Made by a program: the position numbers and the translations under genes. A DNA stretch of 64,000 nt, taken from assembly GCA_036873755.1 (NCBI GenBank), contig JAVTVY010017314.1, positions 1-64,000 of the forward strand, given 5' to 3'. The stretch comes from Hanleya hanleyi. Taxonomy: Eukaryota; Mollusca; Polyplacophora; Lepidopleurida; Hanleyidae. Position 1 is the first letter of the stretch. Each line of letters opens with the position of its first letter. This document shows positions 47,201 to 59,580 of the stretch, in pieces. The notes under the pieces were generated by a model. It saw nothing but the letters and a program-made list of their open reading frames with translations. It ran no database searches and was not told where the DNA came from.

Positions 47201-49200
47201 AAGAGTGTACTTGTGAGGTCAACACTTGACTTTGAGGATACTACTCATAAAAAATAAACCGATCACAAACAATGACGTATCCCTTTTATCAGATATGGTT
47301 GGATTTGGGGTGTCACTGTATAATAGTTTCATTATCCCTTTGGCTGAAACTTAACACAATTTACTATCTTTGAGTGAAACCCTACTGGAAAATGTAAAAA
47401 AAAAAACAACTTCAAAGACGACATCACAGTGATTTCTGCAGGGTGCATCTATCAGATTTATTTCGGGTGGATTTTTGGCACAAACAGTGCTCAGTATGTT
47501 AGTGAATGATTATAATAGACAAAATCAAATACTTTCTTATGTCAAAATCTTTCACAAAAGAAAAAAAGTAACACATTTCTGATAGACCCCTACTATTGGG
47601 TGCCATTTTGAATTTACGCATGGTCCTTTGCACCTTTGATTGTGCAAGTGGGTCCAAAATGACAATGTGATCAGCTATAGATGCATATAATAAGGTTGAT
47701 TTCATATTTTGTTTCCATTCTGGAGTTTGCCAATAGCTAAAAATTCCATCTTTTCCTAAATGGCCAAGTCAATCAAGAGAGAGAGAGAGTGAAGCAATGT
47801 AGCGACAAAGTCTATGGAATCATGATGTTCATCTTGTATCAGTTTTGGTGCGTAAGTCAACGTGATCAGTCCATTTGACTATACCATATGGAAATCACAG
47901 AGCTGTACCTCACATCTCTAAAGGTCATTTTACTTTTAAAGTAAAGACTTTTAATAAGAAAAAGGTGAAAAATATACTTTTTGAGGGACTCCCCTTTGCC
48001 ACCATCTTGCATTTACCCATGATACTTTTCACCTGGGATTATTCCAATAAACTTAAAATGACCCCGATATAAAAATTGCGAAGTTTCAGCCCTCAATTTC
48101 TGTCCATTCTGGAGATGGGTAAATGCCACTCGTACAGCATATACACCTGTCCTGACTGACTCCACTTTCCTGAGTTCTGTGTTTCGTTAATCTACCCGTC
48201 CCGGAGATCAACCGATGATCCAATCTCCATGTAGCCAGTCCCGTGGCCAAACCAGCCAATTTTCCCTGACAAATTAAGAGGGCCAGCGTATTTCCCGTTT
48301 AATAGATCCGGTTCTTTGGAGGGAAATAAAACATAATCAATAAATGGAGCGTAGATTGGGATGAGTTTGAGATAATGTCATTATGATGAGGTTTTATTAC
48401 AGACTATTACCGGTTGTGCTTTTATAGGTTTCTGACTATAGGCCTCACTCTTCAATACTCAATATACTGAATGTTTGAAATCTCTACGGAGACGTAACCA
48501 CTCCTGTCTATAAATAAATGGATACAACTCGAGAAGTTAAATTGCTCAGGTCTCCATCATGCTCATGCTTGTACTAATACAATCCGTGTGCACATCAATA
48601 ACAGTAATAGTAATATGAACGACAGCGTTATATTTCCATTGAATTCCATTATTATGTGTTAGCATGTGTGTTATGAAACCAGAAATTCTAGACAACCCAT
48701 CAGAGGCTGATCCAGGGAGTTTCCCAATGCCATATATTAATAGGGCTTCGAGACTTTGAGTGGGTATTCGAACATGTCGAATGGAAATTTGTAATTGTTT
48801 GCCTGAGAAAATCTTCAGAAACACCATTTAGTTAGTTACACAGTAAAATGTCAGTTTTCCTTCACACATGTAGATGTACAATGTATATTGTAGTATCAAC
48901 TCAATGACTAAACTTTGATTGACAGTTAAACCTGTGGCAAACTCTTATCTGTCAACAATGTTGGGAGTAATAGATATATATATATATAGAGTATTAAAGT
49001 GAACGTAAAGGCTGAGGCAACATGCACTCTGTGGGAAAGTATTGAAAGTATCAAACAGCAACAAATAGTTTTGAGGATTTTTTTGCACCGAGTAGGAATG
49101 AAATTATCCCCATTGCATTATTGTTTCCCGGCCGCTGCCATTTTGGCTATCTCACATCAGAGCAGTGACGTACAAATGTATCACCTCGGAGCTCTCTACT
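44220..49200. other. gene-free stretch with two dispersed-repeat copies and a diverged duplication
   Basis: Copies 2 and 3 of the GGATATACCTTACCC family lie at about 45080-45180 and 45285-45395. A diverged duplication spans about 47560-47745 and 47950-48125 (GCCATTTTGAATTTACGCAT against GCCACCATCTTGCATTTACC; TTCCATTCTGGAG against GTCCATTCTGGAG). A short (GA)n lies at about 47776-47789. The region 48990-49234 directly before the ORF at 49235 could hold its 5' UTR. Upstream exons of the SRRM2-like gene were looked for here and not found. Confidence 0.45.
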
Positions 49201-49234
49201 TCATGGAGTGAGAAAATGTACTAAGCATGTAAAC

Positions 49235-49549
49235 ATGGCGACGTACGAGGAGGATAGCCTGACTTCAAGTTCTGACGAAGAGACAAATGAAGGTTTACAG
49301 GGTTACCAGTTTGAACCAAAACGCTTCGATGTCAACAAAAGTAGTGAGAGTTCAGGTGAGACGTTTCAGCTCGGTAACACTTGCGGAGACCCGCAACACA
49401 GTCAAAAGACACTTGAAGCAGCCGAGCTCTCCACCTCCGCCATAACTCGTGTTACACCAATGCCACAACAAAGTGATACTACGTCACAGGAAAATATCAC
49501 GTGCTACGTACAAGCGTTTTCATTGACGCAAGGCTACTCAATACACTGA
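49235..49549 (+). CDS. possible first exon of an unassigned protein
   Basis: An ATG in good context (AACATGGCG) opens a frame reading MATYEEDSLTSSSDEETNEG then LQGYQFEPKRFD, acidic and Ser-rich. A strong donor TTCAG|GTGAGAC follows at 49349-49350, so the genuine exon may end there and the rest of the frame to 49549 be intronic. From memory the start resembles the N-terminal exon of the P2X7-receptor-like intracellular-domain proteins expanded in molluscs (SSDEE...GYxFEP), but the Cys-rich core that defines them was not found downstream. Weak call; a decayed copy is possible. Confidence 0.35.
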   Translation: MATYEEDSLTSSSDEETNEGLQGYQFEPKRFDVNKSSESSGETFQLGNTCGDPQHSQKTLEAAELSTSAITRVTPMPQQSDTTSQENITCYVQAFSLTQGYSIH

Positions 49550-51270
49550 CATGGCTGACCCCAGTCGATTGTTGGACCAGTCAATAACTCCGGTGTTTGG
49601 AACCTTTTTTTGGAAGGGAGAAAATCACACACAAAAATCGGTGCTGCCAAATGATACTTTTAATATAGTTCTTTCACACATTATGTGTGTTGTCGCAGCC
49701 TTTACATTCCCTTTAAGAAAAATAGAGAAAAGACTGGGGACCTGGTCAATGCTAGATGATATGGATACAGATGTAAAGATGATATAACAGGGAACAGATA
49801 TTCAGTACCAATGGCTATGCGTCATTGGTACGAGGGAGCATGTGTATGGTGGTGTGGAGAAAAGGGTTGCACAGCATACTCTTTATGATCAGTGCCCATT
49901 GTACTACGATGGAGTGCCCAATCAAACCAACCAATGGTCCGATTCATTCCCTTCTGACAGAATAAGCTAGGTGTGCACCGGCCAAGAGGGCCTGAATAGA
50001 ACTAAAATCCTGGCTGTCCATTGTGGGGCTTCCTGAATCAACTTTGTATCGGTTATAGGAAAACCAGTTTAGCTGTTCCTTTGCCAAAATATTAGTTCTC
50101 AGAGGAAAAATACTTGTATATCACTACATGTGCATCTCCAAAAAGAAACATTTAATCTAGCCAGAATTTAGCTGAGATTTGAAAAAGGTTTGTCTCAGTT
50201 TCACTTTCTCTATCTCATTACATTACATTACAGTGAGCAGTCAGCACAATATTTATTTTACCCTTCATGTTGCAGGTTTCTCTTTGTGCTACAAATTGCA
50301 ATAACTTTGACTCGAAGACTGTTTTTACCCTTTTTTGAAATGAATTAATACAGAGTAAGCGATCATGCCAAGAATACATGTAAGATAGTGAGATCTGAGT
50401 GATACATTAGATTGGGAGAAATTGTCTCGCGGGCAGGGGAATCATTCCGTTTGACTGTTAACAAGTTGATTAAGTCTGTGCCCTTATTAAGAATGATGAC
50501 CACTCCTGGGATTTTCTCCAGATATTATCGCCAAGGTTTTGTTCTATTTTATCTCTGCCTTGTGGGAGGGATCTGTGACATTTCTCGGTTTAATACCGCT
50601 AACATCTAGATGTTGCAATACAAGTGAAGATACATGAACATTCAATGGGAGAAAGATGAATGTACAGAGAAAGACGAGATGTCTGACCAAAGTAGTTTGT
50701 ACAGATCTACATGTACATGTTACATGACTACTATATATGTACATTGAGTCCTATGGTTTGGTTTGGTACTCCATCCTAGTACAATGGGCACTGCATGGCA
50801 ATACAGAGCATGCCGTGCAACCCTACAGTGTCACTTGACATGATGTGGTGTTTGTGCCAGTGCCATCATCATTATCAATGAAATAAGCCACATATTAGGT
50901 TGTGATTAATCGGTACTCTTTCCTCTTTGTAAAACCATATTTGTAAAACAGTATTTCAGTGCACATGAGCATTTGGCATTGATTGTGTCATCTCATTGTG
51001 ACCAACCAGCACCAGAATGTGCTGCTGTTTCACTCCAATGAGTTGTTGACTCTAAGCAGAGATTTAGATAGACCAGATGAATTTTGCTGTGAAAAAAAAA
51101 CCATGCTTACACAATGTATATGAAGTCTAATACTTTTATGTGTTGTCAAATATATTGGGTGGTAGGACATATTGTAATTTCAGAATTTTATTGTTTGTAC
51201 ATCAAAAGTTATCGGCAGAATACCTGATCAGTCCCATTCACACCTGGATTTAATGATAATTGGTAAATAT
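49550..51270. other. gene-free stretch
   Basis: One frame at about 49803-49976 is open but not recognised. No other coding evidence. Confidence 0.35.
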
Positions 51271-51400
51271 TTCCGGGTGTGAAAAGGAATAGGACCCCAC
51301 CCGTGTGGTTCCTGGGTGTGAAAAGTAATAGGACCCAACGTCGTGATAGGACTGAAATATAGTTGAAAGCGACGTTAAATCACATTCACTCACTCACTCA
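51271..51400 (+). repeat. SINE-like repeat, plus orientation
   Basis: Two ~41-bp units with GGGTGTGAAAAG and AATAGGACCC are followed by AACGTCGTGATAGGACTGAA, then GTTGAAAGCGACGTTAAATC, and end in a CACTCACTCACTCA tail. It is the reverse complement of 13430-13580. It sits 40 bp before an SRRM2-like exon. Confidence 0.85.
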
Positions 51401-51440
51401 AACTTTTCCACTCAAACTGGTTTCATTTCTGTTTTTCCAG

Positions 51441-54400
51441 AGCTAAAGCAACTCACCAGATAGCAGAGGCAAATGATGAGAAGAATGCTAAGTTGAGAGC
51501 TGCATTTGGTTTGAGTGAAAACTATGTGGATGGGAGTGCCTTTGACCCGGACAGGAAAGCTAAAGAACAGGCGGCCCGGGCCAAGGAAGAGGCAGCCAAA
51601 GCAGCGGCTATGGCACAGAAACAGTACCAGTAAGTTATGGAGAGACAGAGAGAAACTGTTAGGTAGCCAAGTATCAGTACCAATAGGTATGGAGTGAGTT
51701 TTCACCCCTCAGCCACAAAGGTTTAGTCATCCATCCGTGCGGCTGGGTGATTACTACTTTTTACATTCACCAAAGATGCAAGGTGTATTATGCAAATTTT
51801 TCGTCCTCCGCTGGATAACTTTTGAATGTCTTTGTCAGTCAACTTCAATGTTTTTTAGCTTATTGTTCCTGTCTAAAGGCAGACACATTTTGAAATTCAA
51901 CTCTGACCCAAACTGGGATATATGAATGTTTAAAGTTTACCTTCTCATTATACTCCTGAGATTTCGGTTCTAGACAAATTTACCAAATTTGCTATGTGGA
52001 TTCAAGCCATATATGACATGTTCCACACACTTATCCCCAATGGTGATTCCATCTGGGGCAAAGTTTGAATTTTGTTTCCAGACAATGAAAGTAGAATGAC
52101 TGAATGGACTCTTTCCAAATTTGGTATGTGGGTGTCTTGCTACAAGATGTCACTTGGGATTGCATTCTGTCCACAAACATCCATATGCGGCACCTGCACA
52201 CCAAATTAAGATTTTGTTTCCATGCAGTTAGATACGAATGACTTAACAAATTTTTTACAAATTTAGTATGTGTATACTTTCCACAATATGTCTCTTTTGT
52301 TTCATCTACATGTACATATGCCCATACCTTGGACCAAATTTGACAGAAAAAATAAATACTTCCAGGAAGAAAAATTTGAAATTTGTGTGACAGATACTTG
52401 GGAATTCAGTAAAATTTGTCTCCAGCAATTGACGCATATGTTATCTCTATCATGTTAGATCTCTCAGGACTGTAAGAAGAAGAAATCAATGAATTTTAAC
52501 TTGAATAGCTTTATATTGCTATGGTACCATAGACTGGTAAGATTTCAATAAGATTTCAGGAACATTATGGGGAATCAATTTCTCATCTCCGCTTGGAGAA
52601 TTATACTTCATCGTTATAATATTGAAAATGTGTCAGCTCACAAACAATATGCACTGTACAGTCTGTATTATTGAAGACACTTAACATAGAAGTCTAACAA
52701 TACCTCACCTCATTAGTTTGATTATGTGTTGTGGAAAATCCATCCATCTTGTCACGCTTGTCATCTACTATATCATCATGTTCATACTGTACATAATTGG
52801 TCTCCAATCAGAATGCATGTCATAGCCATGTTTGTACTGGATGATATTATCAGAAATTAAACAATGACTCTATCGTATCTCTGAAATAGAATCGATGTTA
52901 AACCTTAATTCTCTCTCTCTGAAATATTACATACAAGTAACAGTTTCACTGTGGGCTATATACATTGTATCTTTACTATACAATGTTATTGTTATTATTT
53001 TGCCTCTGTGGACATTTTCAGGACCTCCACATAACTTCAAGTTCAAGTCAATACATCGGCCAAATTGATATCAAAAAGTGAAATCCATCGATCTGGTTCG
53101 TCATGCCTATCCAGGGTCTGATTTAGACTTTTAGTTTGGATACCCAAACATGACACAGAGCCTGAAAAGCCATAGCGAAATACATGTAGTTTGCGGCATG
53201 GGACTGCCAAAACGCATTGAATACAGCCTGGAAACTTGATATTAAGCAACATTATTATTGGTTTGAGTATGTGCAGAGAAGAAATCTATAAAAAAAAATC
53301 TCTTTTTTCCACACACTTGCCCAATTGGGCATCCAAAATTATGGCGCCCAACCCCATTATGGGTTCAAAAATGATTTGAATCTGACTCTGCGATAATAAG
53401 CCAGAACAGGTTGAAGTTTCGTTGATTTTCAACCTGTAGATCTATCTGACCTTACCCATGTAGTTGACTCAGTGATACAGTTCCATGACCTTATCCATGT
53501 AGTTATGTAAGTGTTAGTTCTATGACCTTATCCAGGTAGTTGACTTAGTGATACAGTTCCATTGCCCATGCAGTTGACTCGATGATACAGTTCCATGACC
53601 TTATCCATGTAGTTATGTAAGTGTTAGTTCTATGACCTTATCCAGGTAGTTGACTTAGTGATACAGTTCCATTGCCCATGCAGTTGACTCGATGATACAG
53701 TTCCATGATCTTATCCATCTAGCTGACTCAGTTTTACAGTTCCATGACCTTATCCACATAGCTGACTCAGTTTTACAGCTCCATGACCGTATTCATGTAG
53801 TGGACTCAGTGATACAGTACCATGGCCTTATTGATGTAGTTGACTCAGTGTTACAGTTCCATGGCCTTATCCATGTAGCTGACAGTGATACAGTTCCATG
53901 GCCTTATTCATGTAGCTGACTCAGTGATACAGCTCCATGACCTTATCCATGTAGTTGACTCAAAGATACAGTACCATGACCTTATCCATGTAGCTGACAG
54001 TGATACAGTTCCATGACCTTATTCATGTAGTTGACTCAATGATACAGCACCATGACCTTATCCATGTAGCTGACTCAATGATACAGTTCCATGACCTTAT
54101 CCATGTAGCTGACTCAGTGATAGTTCCATGACCTTATCCATGTAGTTGACTCAGTGATAGTTCCATGACCGTATCCATGTAGTTGAATCAATGATAAAGT
54201 GCCATGACCTTATCCATGTAGCTGACTCAATGATACAGTTCCATGACCTTATCCATGTAGTTGACTCAATGATACAGTACCATGACCTTATCCATGTAGC
54301 TGACTCAATGATACAGTACCATGACCTTATCCATGTAGCTGACTCAATGATACAGCTCCATGACCTTATCCATGTAGTTGACTCAGTGATACAGCTCCAT

Positions 54401-56591
54401 GACCTTATCCATGTAGTTGACTCAGTGATAGTTCCATGACCGTATCCATGTAGTTGACTCAGTGATAGTTCCATGACCGTATCCATGTAGTTGAATCAAT
54501 GATAAAGTGCCATGACCTTATCCATGTAGCTGACTCAATGATACAGCTCCATGACCTTATCCATGTAGTTGACTCAGTGATAGAGTACCATGACCTTATC
54601 CATGTAGTTGACTCAATGATAAAGTACCATGACCTTATCCATGTAGCTGACTCAGTGATAGAGTACCATGACCTTATCCATGTAGCTGACTCAGCTCCAT
54701 GACCTTATCCATGTAGTTAACTCAGTGATAGAGTACCATGACCTTATCCATGTAGTTGACTCGATGATACAGTTACATGACCGTATCCATGTAGCTGACT
54801 CAGTGATAGTTCCATGACCTTATCCATGTAGTTGAATCAATGATACAGTACCATGACCTTATCCATGTAGCTGACTCAGTGATAGTTCCATGACCTTATC
54901 CATGTAGTTGAATCAATGATACAGTACCATGACCTTATCCATGTTGTTGACTCAGTGTTCCATGACCTTATAGATGTTGTTGACTCAGTGTTCCATGACC
55001 TTATCCATGTAGTTGACTCAATGATACAGTGGTGCTTAGTTGGATCGTCGTGATATAGCTGAAATATTGTTGAAAGCGACGTTAAATTCTATTCACTCAC
55101 TCAATGATACAGTACTATGACTTTGTCCATGTAGTTGACTCAGGGTTACACTACAGTTCCATGACCTTATCCATGCTGTTGACTCAGTGATACAGTACCA
55201 TGACCTTACCAAATTTCAGAGTGACTTTCAGGGACTGACGACTGAATGTTAACTCCCTGATTGAATTATTACAGTGTTTACCCTATTACATGTGACTATT
55301 GTTGACATATCTAACTGTAGGATTGTGAGAGAGCCAGGCAGTTCACAATCCAGATCACCATCACCATCAGCCAGCAAGAAAAAGAGAAAGTCAAGGTGAG
55401 TGATCAGTCCTGTTGTTACTATGAGCAGTAACATTTTATCCTCAATCTTCTATAGAGACACAGACTTTTCAGTTCTTACCCAATCATTGGTGTTCCTCAA
55501 CATCATCAAGATAAAGTCTCCTAAACAAAGAAAGCATTCATTTTCTGTTTAATGGCTAAGACTATTAATGTACGGTCTGTATCACATTGCTAGGGAACAG
55601 GTTTTGCGGCAATATATTTTAACCAATTTTTCTCGGAGAAGGGAAAGTTTGCACATCATCTGAACATGATTTGTGCATATTTAATCTGGAATTTTATGAA
55701 AAAAACTTGACAATTTTGCATGTTAAATTATGACATCATAAAGGCCAGTCCCTGCAATGTTACAACATTACAAACTCAACGTCATTATGCTTTGAAAATA
55801 ACATGCAACATGAAACTCAGATTTTCTTTGATTCTGAATACATGTGGTTTTCCTTAAAATTTTGGAATAAAAATGCACAAAAGTACATAGAAATGCTGTG
55901 CAAAATTTACTAGTATCTGAGCTGAGAAACAGTGGTTCCGATATATTGCCGAAAAACCTGTTCCCTCGCAATTTGAGACAGACAGTAGTATTCAGTAGCT
56001 TTCATGAACGGATATTTATAGAATCAAGTGATATCTTCCAGTTTCAAATCTCTTCATTGGTCATTTCAAAATTTCATAATGAAATTTGATGTGTTCATTG
56101 GGTAATGGTGGAAATTGGAAGATAATCACACCAATGACAGAGTTCCTAAATTACCATCTGATCTATTGACTGGCTATTCTCATCTGAGGTTCTCATCACT
56201 GGGAACAGTTTAAGGCAGTCACTTTGTGCTAGTCAGGCCAGCCCACTTCAGTCTGCCGAGTCACCCAATCAGTAAAAGAAATAATGAAACTTCATGTTTA
56301 TTTACAATGTTTACTCTTTGTCCATGCTGTCTTCTGGTGAAATTCTTACAGTATCAATTTGTACCTTCAGGGATCAGAGCTCCTCACCAGAACGTAAAAG
56401 CAGGAGGAGGAAGAGCAAGAAGCACAAAAGTGAACGGTAAGTTTGAATAATTCCGGCCTGGAAGACATCATTCATGTAATCTTAGCATGATAAATTAGAT
56501 CAAATTCGGCCATTTCATCTGTAACAATTGTTCACTTTTCTGGTTTGCCAGGAAGAAGAGCTATGGGGACAGTCCGACACTAAAGACTTGA
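51441..56591 (+). CDS. SRRM2: SRRM2/Cwc21-like splicing factor, four C-terminal exons
   Basis: Four exons with consensus splice sites and consistent phase: 51441-51629, 55321-55395, 56371-56436 and 56552-56591 (TGA at 56589). The first encodes KATHQIAEANDEKNAK and LRAAFGLSENYVDGSAFDP, matching human SRRM2 just after its cwf21 domain (THQLAELNEKKNERLRAAFG, then SDSYVDGSSFDPQRR). Then come an Ala/Glu/Lys helix-prone stretch, QIVREPGSSQSRSPSPS, a short RS/KK-rich tail (SKKKRKSR, SSSPERKSRRRKSKKHKSE) and the end SYGDSPTLKT. SRRM2 and yeast Cwc21 bind the spliceosome near the catalytic centre; SRRM2 is a nuclear-speckle scaffold. The product ends soon after the region and lacks the huge RS repeats of vertebrate SRRM2. 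The cwf21 exons must lie upstream; none was found in the window. Confidence 0.88.
53430..55205. repeat. 39-bp minisatellite in the SRRM2-like intron
   Basis: The unit is TTCCATGACCTTATCCATGT followed by AGTTGACTCAGTGATACAG. About 40 diverged units (CTCC or TACC for TTCC, GCTGA for GTTGA, CAATG for CAGTG; some truncated) run from 53430 to about 55030 and resume at about 55104. Because 39 is a multiple of three, several frames on both strands stay open; these ORFs are artefacts of the repeat. The array lies wholly inside the intron 51630-55320. Confidence 0.93.
55031..55103 (+). repeat. SINE-like tail embedded in the 39-bp array
   Basis: GGTGCTTAGTTGGATCGTCG then TGATATAGCTGAAATATTGT and TGAAAGCGACGTTAAATTCT end in ATTCACTCACTC. 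This matches the 3' part of the repeats at 51340-51400 and 13430-13490. The flanks both read AATGATACAGT, but that phrase is part of every array unit, so a target duplication cannot be claimed. Confidence 0.8.
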
Positions 56592-57050
56592 ATTATCCTG
56601 ACCTCCAACTTCACTGTGTCTGGGCACAAAGAAGGAGGCAGGACAAGACAACTCTCTGACTGTCCTAGCCATTGACCAGATTCTAATAACCCCTGGCTTG
56701 GACTATTCAACAAGCCATTGAATACTGATTTCATTGTAGTTTTGAGACATGTTGGTAACTTCAAAAGATGATTTTGCAAGTTATATGAAAGTGTCGAATA
56801 CAGGTTTCTTCCTGTACCAATCAAATGGTGTACAAAGTGTTTTGAGACATGTTGGTAACTTCAAAAGATGATTTTGCAAGTCATTTGAAAGTGGAATACA
56901 GGCTTCTTCCTGTACCAGTCAAATGGTGTACACTGTGTTTACACTGCATTGCTATATAACTCTTCTGTATATTCATGATATACGGTACCATACATATTTC
57001 TACTGGTATGGTGTATTTTGATTTGTTTCAATAAACCAGTGTAAATGTTC
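56592..57050 (+). other. 3' UTR of the SRRM2-like gene with AATAAA signal
   Basis: AATAAA at 57030-57035 is followed by a GT-rich stretch (GTGTTGGTATAAC), a good poly(A) arrangement. The UTR holds a tandem duplication of about 100 bp: 56741-56840 and 56841-56936 share TTTGAGACATGTTGGTAACT, TCAAAAGATGATTTTGCAAG and CAAATGGTGTACA. Confidence 0.7.
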
Positions 57051-58969
57051 TACATTCTCTGTGTTGGTATAACATCCTGTTGTACTTACATGTACATGTA
57101 CTTATTTCAACAAACTATTCCAATCTGCCTGGAAGTGCATGTGTAAACAGTGAATGCATGGGCAATATCTGATGATGCACTGGGCTTCTTACAGTGGCTT
57201 GATGTAGTCTTCCTCATGGAGAAGAAACTCTGCTGTTAGAGAGGAGATTCTAAATTCTAAATTCTATTTTTGAACTTTGAGTGCTAAATGACAGATATGA
57301 AGAAGTTCTGAGACTGCTTGTCATGTAATTAAGTATAAATTCCTCGTCAAGCTCGTTGCTCTCTAAAGTTCGCAGCAGTATTTGAGCTTTTCGTATGAAA
57401 GCCGCCTTTATTTGGAAGCTTGACAAGCCCCCAGCTGAGTGAACATAAAAAAGTAGGAGCTAAAGGAGGACTTGCGAAATAGCATAATTACGGCTTTACT
57501 GCGCAATGTCAGGGTGGTGTGAAAAAAAGCTAATTGTACGTTATCAAATTGTATCAGCAGAAGTCAGGAGAACAGAGAAGAACTAATCAGATTAGGTGTT
57601 TCTATGTTCGTGTGTGCATCAAAGCTCTGCCACACTTCATCACTGCCGAATTACTATTGATCCACGGCAGTCCGACGAAGAATTTAGCCTCCCCTGCCAT
57701 ACTCGCTTATAATATCGGAACTGCAGACAATGTTCCCAAAATTCCCATAGAAGGAGCTCAGCCCGAGGTGTTGAAATGTACGATTGCCAGAGCAGGATAA
57801 TTATTCATTTTAGAGTATAGTAATCAGTAATTTTATGTACAGATATTAGCGAATGATGAGATAGACTCATGAGCTTGACAATGGCAGGATCCCAAGTATA
57901 GGTGTGGAATCAGGGGAAATAAATATTTTATAGACCCCATGCTTCTTTATCATATTATTTGAGCGTCACATGTCCAATATTGCTCACCATTAAACTGATC
58001 AGTTCATCCCTCGGGAAGAACATCTTAACATCGTAAAACTGTATACATTCACGTACAGCTCTCATGGACATAGAATCAAACACAATGGATCATTGGTGAA
58101 AACAAAACTTATTATTTGGATAACCTTATCATTCTGGAAATACCCAGTATGGACTATTCCAATGACAGTTATAAACCAGAGCTTACTCTACATGAAATTC
58201 ACGATATTCTCTCCCCCATAATGCTGCTTTCTACATGTAGGTTTGACCCGTTATATCCGAGATAAAATCTTGTTTGTGGGATTTCTAATTTTTGCCATCT
58301 AAAATCTAAACATGTACATTACATTGTTTGCATGCTTCATTTGATCGTAATCCGTTCAATAAACGTCTGATCAATTTTCTCTCCCTGCAAACTCTACAGT
58401 GGACGGAGTCACAAAAGGTAAATTGGTGAAGACTACATGTAGCTATATGTAAATACGTGTTTATATAGTCGAAGCATCATCAGTAAATACTGGATTCGCA
58501 GCCATGTGACGACTGTCCTCGGATCAGGTTCTGATATTGCGTGCTTATATTCCATCGTATATCCCCGAGCACTTGATACCCCATGGACCACGGAGTGAGA
58601 ACAAGGTTTAATTAGACAGCTATAAAATGGAACTGTACAAACACATGTTTATTTGATAAGTTTGGTGTGCCTCGCTGGTCTACCTTCGACCCATGTATCT
58701 TTCTGACCATGGTATCCCATTATCTACATTAGGAGGCAATCCTGCTCATTATTAATGACGTGTAAGAATAAAGAAGTTTTGCCTTTCATACCAGTTTTTA
58801 TTCCTCCATTCATGCACATGGATAGTTGTGCAATTTTCGCTTGTTTGTTTCATTAAATACACGTATGTTGGAAATATTTGAAAGCTGTGTCATTTACTTA
58901 CTTATTTCCACATCAAGCATCTGTGGGTCAGAGTCATTCTTTCATATTCATGATGTCTGTGTTCTAAAA
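57051..58969. other. gene-free stretch
   Basis: No gene is supportable downstream of the SRRM2-like poly(A) signal. An 88-residue ORF at 57534-57800 has no recognisable motif and no splice or codon support. Confidence 0.4.
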
Positions 58970-58989
58970 ATTAATGCAAGAAAAGGAAA

Positions 58990-59560
58990 AGGATATCAGT
59001 GTTACCAGATCCCAGAAGGGTATCAGTGCTTCTAGATTCCAGACAAGTATCAGTGGTTCTAGATCTCACAAGGGTATCAGTGCTTCTAGATCCCAGACGA
59101 GTATGAGTGGTTCTAGATCTCACAAGGGTATCAGTGCTTCTAGATCCCAGACAAGTATCAGTGGTTCTAGATCTCACAAGGGTATCAGTGCTTCTAGATC
59201 CCAGACGAGTATGAGTGGTTCTAGATCTCACAAGGGTATCAGTGCTTCTAGATCCCAGACGAGTATCAGTGGTTCTAGATCCCACAAGGGTATCAGTGCT
59301 TCTAGATCCCAGACAAGTATCAGTGGTTCTAGATCCCACAAGGGTATCAGTGCTTCTAGATCCCAGACAAGTATCAGTGGTTCTAGATCCCACAAGGGTA
59401 TCCGTGGTTCTAGATCCCACAAGGGTATCAGTGCTTCTAGATCCCAGACGAGTGTCAGTGGTTCTTGATCCCACAAGGGTATCAGTGCTTCTAGATCCCA
59501 GACGAGTATCAGTGGTTCTCGATCTCACAAGGGTATCCGTGGTTCTAGATCCCAGGAGCA
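58990..59560. repeat. 54-bp (2 x 27) minisatellite, open in several frames
   Basis: About ten and a half copies of a 54-bp unit made of two related 27-mers: TATCAGTGCTTCTAGATCCC plus AGACAAG, and TATCAGTGGTTCTAGATCCC plus ACAAGGG. Each 27-mer contains the palindrome TCTAGA. The unit is a multiple of three without stops, so both strands show long ORFs (plus: Ser/Arg repeats; minus: a 201-residue RSTDTLVG-type repeat). There is no codon-level constraint, start context or splice signal, so I treat it as a minisatellite. Confidence 0.93.
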
Positions 59561-59580
59561 TTTTGTAACAACTCATCCAT

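Noticed and set aside
49803..49976. Open frame after the 49235 ORF, considered as its next exon
   Set aside because: No Cys pattern of the P2X7-like core, no convincing acceptor, and an overlapping second frame is equally plausible.
53692..54702. ORFs with repeated HDLIHV or TWIRSW peptides
   Set aside because: They are products of the 39-bp minisatellite in an intron.
58971..59576. 201-residue minus-strand ORF and 164- and 117-residue plus-strand ORFs
   Set aside because: All arise from a 54-bp tandem repeat whose length is a multiple of three. Simultaneous openness of both strands shows it is not selection for coding.
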